Shown here: positions 23,401-34,126 of the stretch, piece after piece
Position numbering within the stretch: position 1 is the stretch's first letter
Layout of the letters: each line of letters opens with the position of its first letter
NCBI GenBank assembly: GCA_033964015.1
Contig: JAWWUD010000109.1
Span: 62,001 to 126,000 of the forward strand
DNA from: Scolanthus callimorphus
Lineage: Eukaryota > Cnidaria > Anthozoa > Actiniaria > Edwardsiidae
Length of the DNA: 64,000 nucleotides
Direction: 5' to 3'
Program-made: the position numbers and the translations under genes
The notes under the pieces: generated by a model
Told to the model about the DNA's origin: nothing
The model's database searches: none
Seen by the model: the letters and a program-made list of their open reading frames with translations, nothing else

Positions 23401-24573
23401 CTTACTGTAGACGTGTTCTTATTATATAGACACGAGTGTTTTACTGGGAAATACGCCACTCATAGATCTCATATGAAGCTACATCCTGGACCTGAGTGAC
23501 ATATTTTCCATATCTTCACTAGTCAAAACGGTAAAAAACAAATTCTCTATCAAATTCTCTGTAAAATCAGCAATCTTTTCTTTAAAGTGCAACCCCTGCT
23601 GGCATGGGTGTAAAACAAAATCAGAAACTGATTTCTATGGTTTCAGTTTCTTTTTTACAGTATATAGTGTCCTGCTTTCATATAAAGTACCTAATTATTT
23701 TTTGTTGGAAATTTGACAAAAGACAAGTACTTTTCACACCTTTCACAATATAAGCATTAGTATTACTGAATGAAAATAACATGATACTATATGCAAATAT
23801 TTGTTCTGACTTGTTATTGAAAGATTAACATTAAATAGTATTCAAATACATCTGAAATACCTTTATTTATATTTATTTATGTCTTTTCACAGTGACATTT
23901 CTTATGGTCTACTAGCTAAGCCGCAGGAGAGATTTGAGATGTTTCAAGATTGAATGAGAGCACACTTTTCCACTTATTAAATGACAATTCAAAGCAATTT
24001 AGCTGACTAGATATATTAATTTAGGCAATTTAGTTAACCTGATATGCTATTGTTGAATTTATTAAGCTTTTACGAGATATATGCATTTCCTGTGGAGGGA
24101 TTGGCAGCTAGTAAGCTTAATATATTAACAGTGTGAAAACAATGCAAGTGGGTCAGAAAATAACGTCCCACAAAGTTTCTAAATGGAAAAGATTACCTTA
24201 CTATCCTGAGCTTTGTCGGCATTCTCCCAGCTAAAATCACAAGTATAACAAACAATATAACTTATCAATGTTAACTGGTGAAAATAATTTATAACTTAAC
24301 TTACGATGTCGACAAAGTAAATTAAGTAATAATTTATCCCCGGGACAAAGCAAGTAGTGCGTGGTTGCTGGACAGGTATAATCCCAAGGAATTAATTCGA
24401 GTGCAAAGCTACAGGACCGTTTGTTTATTATTATAGGGATCCAAGTGAGTAAGCACAATGGTAATAGAAGGAAAGAGTAAATTACGGACAGTTTTTGTGG
24501 ATTTGTACCTGTTGTCAAACTGAGTGTCAGCCGCGTCAAAGAACTCGCTTTCTGAATCACTGTCGCTCTGCAT
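14491..24573 (-). CDS. WDR44: WD repeat protein 44 (Rab11 effector), 3' end not found
   Basis: Twenty exons, descending: 24573-24509, 24230-24197, 23363-22869, 22494-21985, 21352-21216, 20746-20678, 20581-20496, 20196-20120, 19655-19578, 19444-19400, 19253-19227, 18527-18458, 18102-17963, 17134-17042, 16777-16737, 16658-16577, 15901-15802, 15245-15151, 14934-14717, 14609-14491. Frames join, giving about 860 codons. The N-terminus carries EFFDAAD in an acidic context, an FFAT-type (VAP-binding) motif. The long third and fourth exons are low-complexity, with a PPPVAPPRRKRKKK patch. LDTGESIPLSVAEERL and the seven-bladed propeller (GHTGDVLDLSWS, LLSSSMDKTVRLWHISR, DDRYFLSGSLDGKIRLW, VIGTYDGRCIFY, VLITSNDSRIRLYDL, LICGSEDHFVYIW) match WDR44. 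The family binds Rab11 and acts in recycling and tubular transport. The last 60-80 residues expected after DKNEFYESFSG were not found; a transposon lies immediately downstream. Confidence 0.92.
16039..16380. mobile_element. Palindromic MITE interrupted by family A copy 2
   Basis: The outer element begins TAGTCTTCCGCGCAGCCCG and ends in its complement GGGCTGCGCGGGAGACTA. It is flanked by TCAGTTATA and TCAGTTATG (16030-16038 and 16381-16389). Within its left arm lies a 220-bp family A MITE at 16073-16292, with GTGTCGGTC as 9-bp duplication on both sides. The whole nest is inside a WDR44 intron. Confidence 0.85.
18732..18986. mobile_element. MITE family C (TA-flanked, GAGCGG ends)
   Basis: TIRs start TAGAGCGGATTTCACATGAC and end GTCATGTGAAAACCGCTCTA. 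A TA sits at each border, as expected for a Tc1/mariner-type target. Relatives are at 30651-30792, 52173-52426 and 50393-50574, with a truncated end near 18134. This copy lies in a WDR44 intron. Confidence 0.8.
19767..19908. mobile_element. Hairpin element with TTTCCCGAGG arms
   Basis: ACACTTAATGACTGC and GCAGTCATTAAGTGT are the outer inverted repeats. The arms carry CGAGGGAAACAGCGAGTTTTG and its complement. It is intronic to WDR44 and has no coding content. A further palindromic repeat, at about 21570-21725, lies in another WDR44 intron. Confidence 0.7.
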
Positions 24574-24935
24574 TTTTGGTTCATACGAGAGATATGCGTA
24601 GCTCACTTCATGAATAACTCAATTCTTCCTTTTTGTGCTCTTATTTTTGTTCATTTTAGGGTCCTTTTGCAGCATTTCCGTTCCACTTCAAATTTCTTCG
24701 CCTCATAATGGCAGCCATGTTTAGACACTGCCTCACATAATACCCAAGAACCTTTGCGAATTATCAATATAACAGTGATTGTGATTGGCCGAATCAAACA
24801 ATACCCAATATTTTAGCCAATCAAACTTGCGCTTAGACTGATTCTATTGATATTTTTGGTTGACATTTCAGTGCAATCTGGCGCTGTTTCCAAAATCTTT
24901 CAAGGATTTGAAGTTGTACTAATGTTGAATTTACC
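24574..24935. promoter_or_regulatory. Divergent promoter region of WDR44 and GRTP1
   Basis: The start codons of WDR44 (24573, minus) and the GRTP1-like gene (24936, plus) are 362 bp apart. The interval holds inverted CCAAT-type motifs (ATTGG/CCAAT near 24784-24822) and a GGCAGCCATGTTTAG stretch at 24709-24723, which on the minus strand resembles an ATGGC-core YY1-type site. No TATA box is evident. Transcription starts cannot be placed from sequence alone. Confidence 0.55.
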
Positions 24936-27900
24936 ATGTCTACAATAAACAGGTAAGTAAATTCATATTCCTTTGATATCATGCAGTTTTTTATTCTATC
25001 CAAGTATTGGGGATTCATTCATTCGGGTGGATGAATCGGTCACAAGTAAAAAAGATCGAAACCTCGAGCAGGAACAAACAAGCTAAAACCGGCAGTTGCT
25101 TTGACTCGAGTTTCATTTGACTGTTATTACTTGTGAAAGGTTATCAAATAAACTAGCTTTGCAATTGGCCATTAGAAGCTTTTCTATTTTAACAAGGAAA
25201 TCAAATGATCATTATTCCTGTATCCCCTGTCACGATACGTCTCTCATGATTTTCCATGTTTTGCCCCTGTGTTTTGGTTGCTGCTAAAGAAAGCGTATCA
25301 AATTCCCCGACAACATCTGCGTTCAAAGGGAAGGGCAAATTTCAAGTACCTATTGTCGCCTATTTTTTCATAGCTAGTTGATCATAGACTCAAATTATTA
25401 GCCTCTTAAATTATATTTCTGTTGCTGATTATTTTGTTATTTGGTAGGGCCATTTCAGAGGGGGAGGGGCTACAGTACCTGAGATTTGGGAATTAGCTTT
25501 GCTGCAGGCTGTATGTTAAAGCCTCCTAAATTTTATTTCTGGGTTCTAGAAAATATCTATATCCCATCATAGAAGTAATTGGAAATTTCAGGGATGGTAT
25601 TTTTCCCACCCAGGGGGTTCGGTGGGTCTGTAGATAGTCATTCCCTCTGTGAGAGGGCTATGATTTATGGAATTATGACATTATGTGGTTGGGTCATTTC
25701 AGAATGGGAGGAGCTATGTGAAGCTATGCAGGCTTCTATTACTATATTTAGGAATTGCTAATTAATTGTGATAGCTTTTAGTGCAGACAAGAGTGCAATC
25801 TTGCTTATTCAGGGACAGCTCAGATATAGAATGGGCCGCATCACAAGGCTTTGTATGGATAAGCAAGTGAGTGATCTTAGAGAACAACAAAGCTATCATG
25901 GTCAAGATGAAAACTCACATGGAGCTGCTTTGAGGGACTATGTCTAAAGTCTGTCTTACTATTCTATTCACTGTACATTTGCCTAGTTGTTTAATTTGTC
26001 GACATAATGGACAGAGAATTGCTCCATGCATTAAAAATACCTTTCGGATGAAAATTGTACATTAGGTGTGATCATATGCAATATTTTAATGATTGTAATA
26101 AACAGTGATTTTGTAATAAATGTTGCAAATAAAATGATTTGATTTTGTGTACATGTATGGTGTGATTAATGGGAATGATATAATTATGGTAGTACCCTTG
26201 CTAGCAGAGGCTTTTCCACTGTATCTCTCTTTTACCTTGACCTAATTTATTTACAATTTGGCGGTGCACGTTGTTTTGTTGTTGTTCTACCCTGGGGAAG
26301 TAAACAAACTCAGCTACACGAAATACACAGAGACGCGAATGACAACAACATGATAAAAGACTCACAGGAGAAAGCTCTGCTAGCACGGTAAGATGTTAGG
26401 GACTATAAGGCTACACCTTTTAGCAGGGTACAAATTTTTCGGGCCTGTTTATTCACAGGCAACCCAATCAAAATTGAGAGTCTGTTTTTTTTTTCAACGT
26501 TGCTTCATGTGAGTATGCTGATTTATGAACTACTCCAATGTGTTTTATTTCAGTCCAGTTGATCAATATGGTTTCCAGAGACCAGATGACTTTGACTATG
26601 CGAGCTATGAAAAGTTCATGTCCTCATATCTGAGAGTCTTGGCAAGGAGGGCCACACGATGGGACAAGCACATGAAAGGAACTTCATCGGTCAAAAAGTC
26701 ACGAAAAGGTACCTAGCGGTAGCCACAATTAATTTAAAAGGGAACTAAAGACATACTAGCTGAAGTTTTGGGCAGGATACACTAATTCAGATGTCACATC
26801 AATTGCAGCCCTCAATGGAAAACCAACATACATGTTGGGATCCCTGTGGGATCTCTTTGCCCGATTTTTGTGTGACTAATTCATGATTTGTTTTCTTCTA
26901 GTAAAGAGATTTGTAAGAAAAGGAATTCCCTCTGATCTAAGAGGCCAGGTATGAAATCTCTATTTGGACATTGAGTGTTAGCAAATAATATCATTATGTA
27001 ACTCCAATTCCATATCCCACCACTCCATCCCTTTGTAATTGTGTGCTTCCAGGAATTACCCATACCACTCCCATAAAGGGGGTCTGAAATATGAAATATA
27101 AGGAAACTTGAGCCCCCACCCCTCTTGAATTTCCAATCCCTTCCATGGGGAAGGTATGGATTTTTTCACACATTTCCATTTAATGTAGAATTTTAGGATT
27201 TTCATGGGAACAGTATCCTTCCACCTGGAAAAGCAAAGTGAATCCCCTAGAGTCCTTTTTCCTCTGTCGTGGGCTTATTAAGGGTAATTTTATTGAAATA
27301 CACATCCATCTGCGTCCACGGCATCATGCACTCCAGAAGGGTAGGGGACATTTGCATATTTTCCAATGAAGATGCTACGGTATTGGTAAAATCAAAATAT
27401 AAATGGTAAAAGTGTTTCTTGGAATTTCTAGGTTTGGATGGATATCAGTGGAGCAAGAAAAAGAAAGAAGAGATTTGCTGAATACTATGGGAGGTTATTA
27501 GACACACAAATTGATGATTTGGTCAAAAATAGCATTTTAACAGGTGAGTGTTGCAACTACTTACAGACAGACAAACAGAATGTCAGACTAACAGTCAGAC
27601 ACATGCAGACAGACAGACAGACAAGTATGACAAAAAGACAGACATGACAGGCAGACATGACAAACTGATGGACAGACAGACATGACAGACAGACATGACA
27701 AACAGACATGACAGACAGACATGACAGACAGACATGACAGACAGACATGACAGACAGACATGACAGACATGACAGACATGACAGACATGACAGACATGAC
27801 AGACATGACAAACTGATGGACAGACAGACATGACAGACAGACATGGCAGACAGACATGACAGACAGGCATGGCTGACAAACATGACAGACACATTACAGG

Positions 27901-30900
27901 CAGACAGACAAACATGACAGACAGACAGATGGACAAACATGACAGATGACAGACTGCAAACCTTAAAACTACAGTCGAAGCTCTCGTAAGCGACCACCTC
28001 GGGAACTGAAAATTGCGGTCGTTAACGGAGCTGGTCGCTTACGAGAACAGCTTTCGTAAGCGACCACCAAGCAGCTTCCTACTTGAACAATAGGTGTTGG
28101 TCGCTTACGAGAGCTTAGTACAATAAATCTAGAAAAAAACATGTGATACTAATGCTTGAAAATAGTTTGATTTATTTCCCGACTTTAATTAAGAATAGAT
28201 AACCGCAAATATTACATAGAAAATAGCACAGAGAGCTTCGACTGTATATCAGTATTTACCGCATGTGATGGACTTGGCTGTGCTATGGTCCCATCATTTG
28301 CTTTGTTTTCCAGATATTGACAGAACCTACCCTGAGAATATCTACTTTGGCTCCTCAAGAGAAAACATGAAGAACAAGCTGACAAATGTCTTGACTGCTT
28401 ATGCTGCTCATAATCCAAGAATAGGATACTGTCAGGTAATGCTAAATGTGTTTGTAGCTGTGAGGAGTATTTTAAAACTGGGTAGAATTAACAACACCTA
28501 AAGGTTCAAAATTTCAGATACCAGTCACTAGCAGGGGTTCCCATAAAATATTAGCAAATGAGGTGGGATAACAGCAATCAAAACTAAGAAAACCAAGTAA
28601 GATGGAATGCCAACAAGTCCTGCCTTTGTTGATTAGATAAGTAAAATGTGGAATTTCTTTTCTGACTTGTTCAGTGTCTTTCAGGGTCTGAATTACGTGG
28701 CAGGTCTGCTTCTTCTGATCACCAAATGTGAAGAGTCTGCATTCTGGTTACTGGATGTTATGATGTCTAAACGGCTCCCAGGTTTGACAGTGAATTGTGT
28801 TTTTTTCTAATGTATGTTTTTGTCAGTTTTTGAAATTTCATTTGTTTTTTTTTTTGGTTACAGATTACTATGCAGAAGATATGCTGGGTTTACAATTGGA
28901 ACAGGAAGTTCTTTCTCAGCTTGTCAAGTAAGATGGAAACCTTTTCTGTTTTTTTTTTTATTAGCAGCTGGTCCCCCTTTTGAAATTTCCTAGAATGGGT
29001 CATACAGATCCCTTGTTTTTTTTTATCCTGGAGCCTAATTTGCTACCTCAATTTTGATCCCTGTTCTAATTAAAAATTCTGATCTCTGATTCGGACCTAA
29101 AGCAATTACTATTGATCCCGACTCCTACCCTATTGATCCCTGAGCCTGCTTCTCTGAGACCCTGATCCTGGCAATTTTCTGAGCTTTGATCCCTGAGTAC
29201 TTAAAATACCATGTTTTGAGCCTGACATAGAAGGACTCAAATACCGGACTCTCTTTCTGAGAGGATACATTTTTAATCTGTTTATTGTTTATACTGTCTA
29301 AGGGCTAAGATGCCAGAGCTACATCAACATATAGAGTCCAAAGGGTTGTCCTACAGTATATTTTCAACTAAATGGTTTATATGTCTTTTTATCGATGTTC
29401 TACCAGTTGAGGTACATACCAGTAAACTGTTCAATTAATCATTAGTTCGTTACTGTTCTTTTTTAATGTTTGATTTGTTCCTAACTTCCCCTCTAGATCA
29501 TATGTAATCATAACGTAATCTCTAAGTTAGATCAAGTGCCTTGATTTCTCCAGTATCCAGATCTTTGTAGAATATGGGGGTTGTACATGCATTGTTGCAT
29601 TTACTCTCGATTGCAGCAGTAAGTACAGAGTCAATTCCCACACCACAGAATCCTTGCTCTTCCTTTTCTATATTTATTTCTCCAGTGTCCAGATCTTTCA
29701 TAGGAATTGCCTTCACTTGTTTCTCATTTCTTTCCTTATTTCCCTCCTGTTTTGACGAGCTAAGAGGTGGTTCCATCTCTCCTAGGTCAAGTGTTTTTAT
29801 TTCCCCAGTATCCAAGTCCGTATATTTGATTTGGGCTGTAAATTTAGAAGCTGTGCTTTTTATCTCCTTTGTTTCATCTTATTTCCATCCATGTTTCCCT
29901 GAGGAAAAACTATCAATGGTAGTGAATTTAAATGAAAAGCAGGAAAAATCACCTTGGTTTTTATTTCCTCTTCTTCAAATTCTGAAATATTTGAAATCTC
30001 GCAGAAGATTAATTTATTATTAGCTCGATTTTGATTGGCTACCAGGGACATTATTCAGCAACAAGTTGTAAAGTCTCGCGACCCTGATTGGATACAGAGC
30101 TACTAAATAGTTTCAGCCATAATTATTTTTCCTAGCCTATACAAGAAATAGGCTGCATGATCTATTCAACGCCAGCGGCTATCAAGCCATTCAGACTACT
30201 AGTATGGTTTCGTATGCTGTCACATCTAATTCCAGATTAAAACTTACTCTCAGAATGCAAAAAAATTTGCGTCGCTGTTCTCGTTTTTATGTTAGGGTAA
30301 ACGTTCTTCGTGTGCAACTGGCATAAATACGTTTTATGTCCTATGCTGTTTCGTTTTCAAGAGCTTCCGGTTCGGGTTCAATAAAAACGTGCCTTCGCGC
30401 ACTGCAGTTATACTCCTGGAAGCATGTGGAAGCGGTGATGAGCAGGCTGTACGTGCTGATGCACGGCTGTATGTGCTGATATAACGCATGGCTGTACGTG
30501 CTGATGTAACGCATGGTTGTACGTGCTGATGTAACGCATGGCTGTACGTGCTGATGTAACGCACGGCTGTACGTGCTGATATAACGCATGGCGGATTAAA
30601 GGGGTCAGCGCACCCTGGTTTTAGCTGTGTATAAACAAAATGCCCTCTTATAGAGCGGTTTTCATATGACTGTAGTCATACCAATCGCAAAGTAATTACA
30701 CCAATTCTAAATAAAACCTATAGGAGTTACAAATTTTCAATTACAAAGTAATTGCGAATTACTCACGACAGTCATCTGAAATCCGCTCTATACCACGGAA
30801 TGACGTAATAACGTGGTCAAAATGTTGTGGACTCACGAAGCGACATTTGTTTTATACCGCAATAAAAAGGCCAAAAGAAAAACAAAAACAGCGCGCGCGC

Positions 30901-33900
30901 TCAAACGGTGTTTTCATTGGTTGTTTTTAGCGCGTGCGCTGATGATGGCGCGTTCCGTGGTATATACATTCTCGTACCCAGAGCTCCCCAGCTCGTCTGC
31001 TCGCAGGGGAGGCTCTGGGGACATCCATTTGAGGGCCGTCGCTGATTGGTTGATTTTGAGCTTTGGAGCATGCGCTGAAATGTATTTCTCTCAGCGGCTC
31101 TTTATTAAATCTCGCGCACGCGTCAGTGGCTGTCACCAGAGCCTCCCCGGCGAGGATACGAGCCTGGGAGCTCTGGGTTCGAGAATGTGGTATATACTTT
31201 TATGTAGCAATGGCTGAGAGCCAATAGGCCATTTGCACTAACCCGGTCACGTGACCCCAACTACCTCTTAACGAGGTGTTTTGTCGAAATCCATTCTAGA
31301 AATACAAAGAACCAATCGATATTAGTCAGAAACCCAAGTTTCAGCTTCAAATCTCTAACCTGGAGCAAATGGCAGTTGAATTTTCAAGATTTTATTCAGA
31401 ATGTGTAGGATTTGGGTCACGTGATCCAGTTAGTGCAAATCGCCTATTAGAATTCGAGAAACGCGCGTTGTAGTATAAAAACAAGTGTTTATTATTTTTC
31501 AGACCGTCTTACGGATATGGGACAGCCTTTTCTACGAAGGATCAAAGATTTTACTTCGCGTAGCACTAACACTTCTATCTCTACACCAAGACAACCTAAT
31601 GGCCGCTAAAGACTTTCCTCAACTCTGTAACGCCATGAAGGTAACTAACTAGAGAGGTGGGTGGTGGGGGGGGGGGGGGGGGGGGGTTGAGGGGGAGGGG
31701 AGCTTCGAGGTTGAAGAAGGGGTTTAGTTCCCATGTAGAATTTCATAATTTAATCATTTGTTTTGTTCATGGCGAAAAGACGGGCGCATTTATTTGACCT
31801 TGAGGAATTATTGCTGGTGTTAGTCTGCTTGCAGGTGGCGGAGAGCTGTTTTTGAGAAACACGAGGGAATCCCCAATGGCCATGTTTTTTCTCCTCTCCC
31901 ACTTCGGCCAGAGACAAATGTTTCATTTTCACTATACACTGGGTAACATTCAGTGTCAGCTGACTACGTTTATTGATAGTCTCGAGGTAATAACAGTTCC
32001 AGAGGCAAATAGATTGTCTCGCTGTTATCAATGACTCAGACGTCCATCTTCTTTCGTAATGCAAAAAGACTTCCAACCTCCAAGAAGTCGCAAGTCTGTT
32101 TTATTTAATATAACGATTGACTGCACTGTTGCTTTTTCCCACAGGATATCACTGCCACTCCCTCCACCATGGACTGTCACTCTTTTATGACGGTAAGTCT
32201 GTACAACAAAATAACAGCTGCGAGAACACTTGAACGAAATCAAAGCAAGGCGACGTGGATGTACATATGAAGCCAGTTGGTGTAATGCCACAACTATTTT
32301 CTTACCTTGTCCTGTTCGCAAGGCAAAGTTAGAGGCAAAGCAAGGTTAACTTAGACCCCGTTCCCCGGTACAAAACCGGACCGTTACAATTGTGGTACGG
32401 TATCGTCGCGCGTTCACACGGAACCTGCGGTACCGGACCGATTTTGGCACGGTTAGGTCCGCCGGGCACGGTCCCGTGTGAACACTGTTGCAAAACGTGC
32501 CAGTATTGTACAGGTACCGTATGAACAGGCGGTACCGTACCAGTATTGTACAGGTACCGTATGAACAGGCGGTACCGTACCAGTATTGTACAGGACCGTA
32601 TGAACAGGCGGTACCGTACCAGTATTGTACAGGTACCGTATGAACAGGCGGTACTGTACCAGTATTGTACAGGTACCGTATGAACAGGCGGTACCGTACC
32701 AGTATTGTACAGGTACCGTATGAACAGGCGGTACCGTACCAGTATTGTACAGGACCGTATGAACAGGCGGTACCGTACCAGTATTGTACAGGTACCGTAT
32801 GAACAGGCGGTACTGTACCAGTATTGTACAGGTACCGTATGAACAGGCGGTACCGTACCAGTATTGTACAGGTACCGTATGAACAGGCGGTACCGTACCA
32901 GTATTGTACAGGACCGTATGAACAGGCGGTACCGTACCAGTATTGTACAGGTACCGTATGAACAGGCGGTACTGTACCAGTATTGTACAGGTACCGTATG
33001 AACAGGCGGTACCGTACCAGAATTGTACAGGTACCGTATGAACAGGCGGTACCGTGCCAGTATTGTACAGGACCGTATGAACAGGCGGTACCGTACCAGA
33101 ATTGTACAGGTACCGTATGAACAGGCGGTACCGTACCAGAATTGTACAGGTACCGTATGAACAGGCGGTACCGTACCAGTATTGTACAGGTACCGTATGA
33201 ACAGGCGGTACCGTACCAGAATTGTACAGGTACCGTATGAACAGGCGGTACCGTACCAGTATTGTACAGGACCGTATGAACAGGCGGTACCGTACCAGAA
33301 TTGTACAGGTACCGTATGAACAGGCGGTACCGTACCAGAATTGTACAGGTACCGTATGAACAGGCGGTACCGTACCAGAATTGTACAGGTACCGTATGAA
33401 CAGGCGGTACCGTACCAGAATTGTACAGGTACCGTATGAACAGGCGGTACCGTACCAGTATTGTACAGGTACCGTATGAACAGGCGGTACCGTACCAGAA
33501 TTGTACTCCGAACGGGGTCTAGTGTTATCGTGTTTGTCTCTCGCAGCGTTGTTGCAGGTTCGACTCTCGGCTCTCCAATCGGACTATTTCTGTCTGCGTC
33601 ATGGTCGAAACTAGTTTACATTTTTCGGGTTAGCCAAGTCACTGGTGCTGTGATGCCATCCAACTCCTTTGAACTGCAAAGGATGGAAGTCCCTTTTCCT
33701 TTACACTCGATTAATTGGTATATCAGTGACATCATACCATCTCTCATTTCTGAAACTACTGACGCTGGACACAATGTCTTGGTTCTACATTTGTTTGAAC
33801 TTTTATGCCTCCCCTTTCCCTTCTCAATTTTCTTAACATGTTGTAGTGCCAATAAAAGTAAAAAAAAAAAATCACCTTGTCGCCGCAGGCCTTGAAAAGC

Positions 33901-34126
33901 CGAATGAAAAGGCCATGGCGGGAAAAGGCGAGATTATGGCCGCGTAATTTGTCCAGAACTTTAGAAAATACAATATAAAATTCAATCTTTTCTTGTTAAT
34001 TTCTTGTAGAATTGTTTCGAACTTCCTGGATCCTTGCCTCGACGCCTGATCAAGAAACTACGCAAGGAAGCATACGTCAAGCTAAAACCACACGGTGAAC
34101 AAGCGACGATCTCGACTAAGACGTGA
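24936..34126 (+). CDS. GRTP1: GRTP1-like TBC-domain RabGAP
   Basis: Eleven exons: 24936-24952, 26554-26708, 26902-26948, 27432-27543, 28314-28435, 28685-28781, 28864-28927, 29303-29411, 31503-31640, 32145-32192 and 34010-34126. They sum to 342 codons including the stop, close to the usual size of the family (about 336). The N-terminus has YGFQRPDDFDYASYEKFMSS, as in GRTP1/TBC1D6. The TBC domain shows the LRGQVWMDISG motif, the arginine-finger motif (DIDRTYP) and the glutamine-finger motif (IGYCQGLNYVAG), so it should be an active Rab GTPase-activating protein. The middle carries FWLLDVMMSKRLPDYYAEDM and WFICLFIDVLPVE; the C-terminus is basic. Exon 1 is only 17 bp and is supported by its frame and its AG/GTAAGT donor. 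Introns are loaded with repeats. It shares a divergent promoter region with WDR44. Confidence 0.93.
27556..27960. repeat. ACAG / ACATGACAG microsatellite
   Basis: Tandem GACAGACA and ACATGACAG units fill part of GRTP1 intron 4. Minus-strand frames made of Cys-Leu-Ser repeats come from this array and are not genes. Confidence 0.92.
27971..28246. mobile_element. MITE with ACAGTCGAAGCTCTCG ends
   Basis: The outer ends are ACAGTCGAAGCTCTCG and GAGAGCTTCGACTGT. Inside, the 16-mer CTCTCGTAAGCGACCA and its complement recur several times, giving internal hairpins. It is in GRTP1 intron 4. Confidence 0.7.
29522..30051 (-). pseudogene. Antisense gene or gene relic with three DLDTGEI repeats
   Basis: On the minus strand inside GRTP1 intron 8, an ATG at 30051 opens a frame (MSLVANQNRANNKLIF..., acidic SNISEFEEEEIKTK) with a possible intron ending CCTCAG near 29905. 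A second frame continues to a stop at 29522 and carries three copies of a DLDTGEI motif (TDLDTGEIKTLDL, KDLDTGEINIEK, KDLDTGEIKALDL), separated by Lys/Glu/Ser-rich linkers. The two frames meet about 29885 with a one-base offset, so either a frameshift or an unplaced splice is involved. I do not recognise the family. The motif resembles LDTGESIPL in the nearby WDR44, which may be coincidence. Whether this is transcribed is unknown. Confidence 0.4.
30442..30600. repeat. 25-bp minisatellite
   Basis: About six copies of GGCTGTACGTGCTGATGTAACGCAT and variants lie in GRTP1 intron 8. Confidence 0.88.
30651..30792. mobile_element. MITE family C, short copy
   Basis: It starts TATAGAGCGGTTTTCATATG and ends in the complement GAAATCCGCTCTATA, with TA at the borders. 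At 142 bp it lacks most of the middle of the 255-bp copies. Confidence 0.78.
30791..31490. mobile_element. Three-level nest of MITEs in GRTP1 intron 8
   Basis: The outer sequence (TATACCACGGAATGACG ... TTCGAGAAACGCGCGTTG) is an inverted relative of 56770-57070. It is broken by family A copy 3 at 30967-31187, flanked by the 9-bp repeat TGGTATATA (30958-30966 and 31188-31196). It is broken again at about 31225-31446 by an element with TAGGCCATTTGCACTAAC ends and GGTCACGTGA inside. Without the insertions the outer element matches the 56.8-kb copy. Confidence 0.75.
32353..33522. mobile_element. MITE carrying an expanded 40-bp minisatellite
   Basis: The ends are AGACCCCGTTC and GAACGGGGTCT. Between them about 25 tandem copies of a 40-bp unit (GGTACCGTACCAGTATTGTA then CAGGTACCGTATGAACAGGC) fill 32503-33507. 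Some units are 38 bp, lacking a GT. From about 32590 to 33070 the 38-bp form recurs every fourth unit and a GTACTGTAC variant recurs in step, giving a 158-bp higher-order period. It lies in GRTP1 intron 10. Confidence 0.88.

Noticed and set aside
27557..27997. Cys-Leu-Ser repeat proteins on the minus strand
   Set aside because: They are all three frames of the ACAG/ACATGACAG microsatellite in GRTP1 intron 4.
32503..33507. Regular repeats with even spacing, superficially CRISPR-like
   Set aside because: Units abut with no unique spacers, and the array sits inside a transposon in an animal intron.
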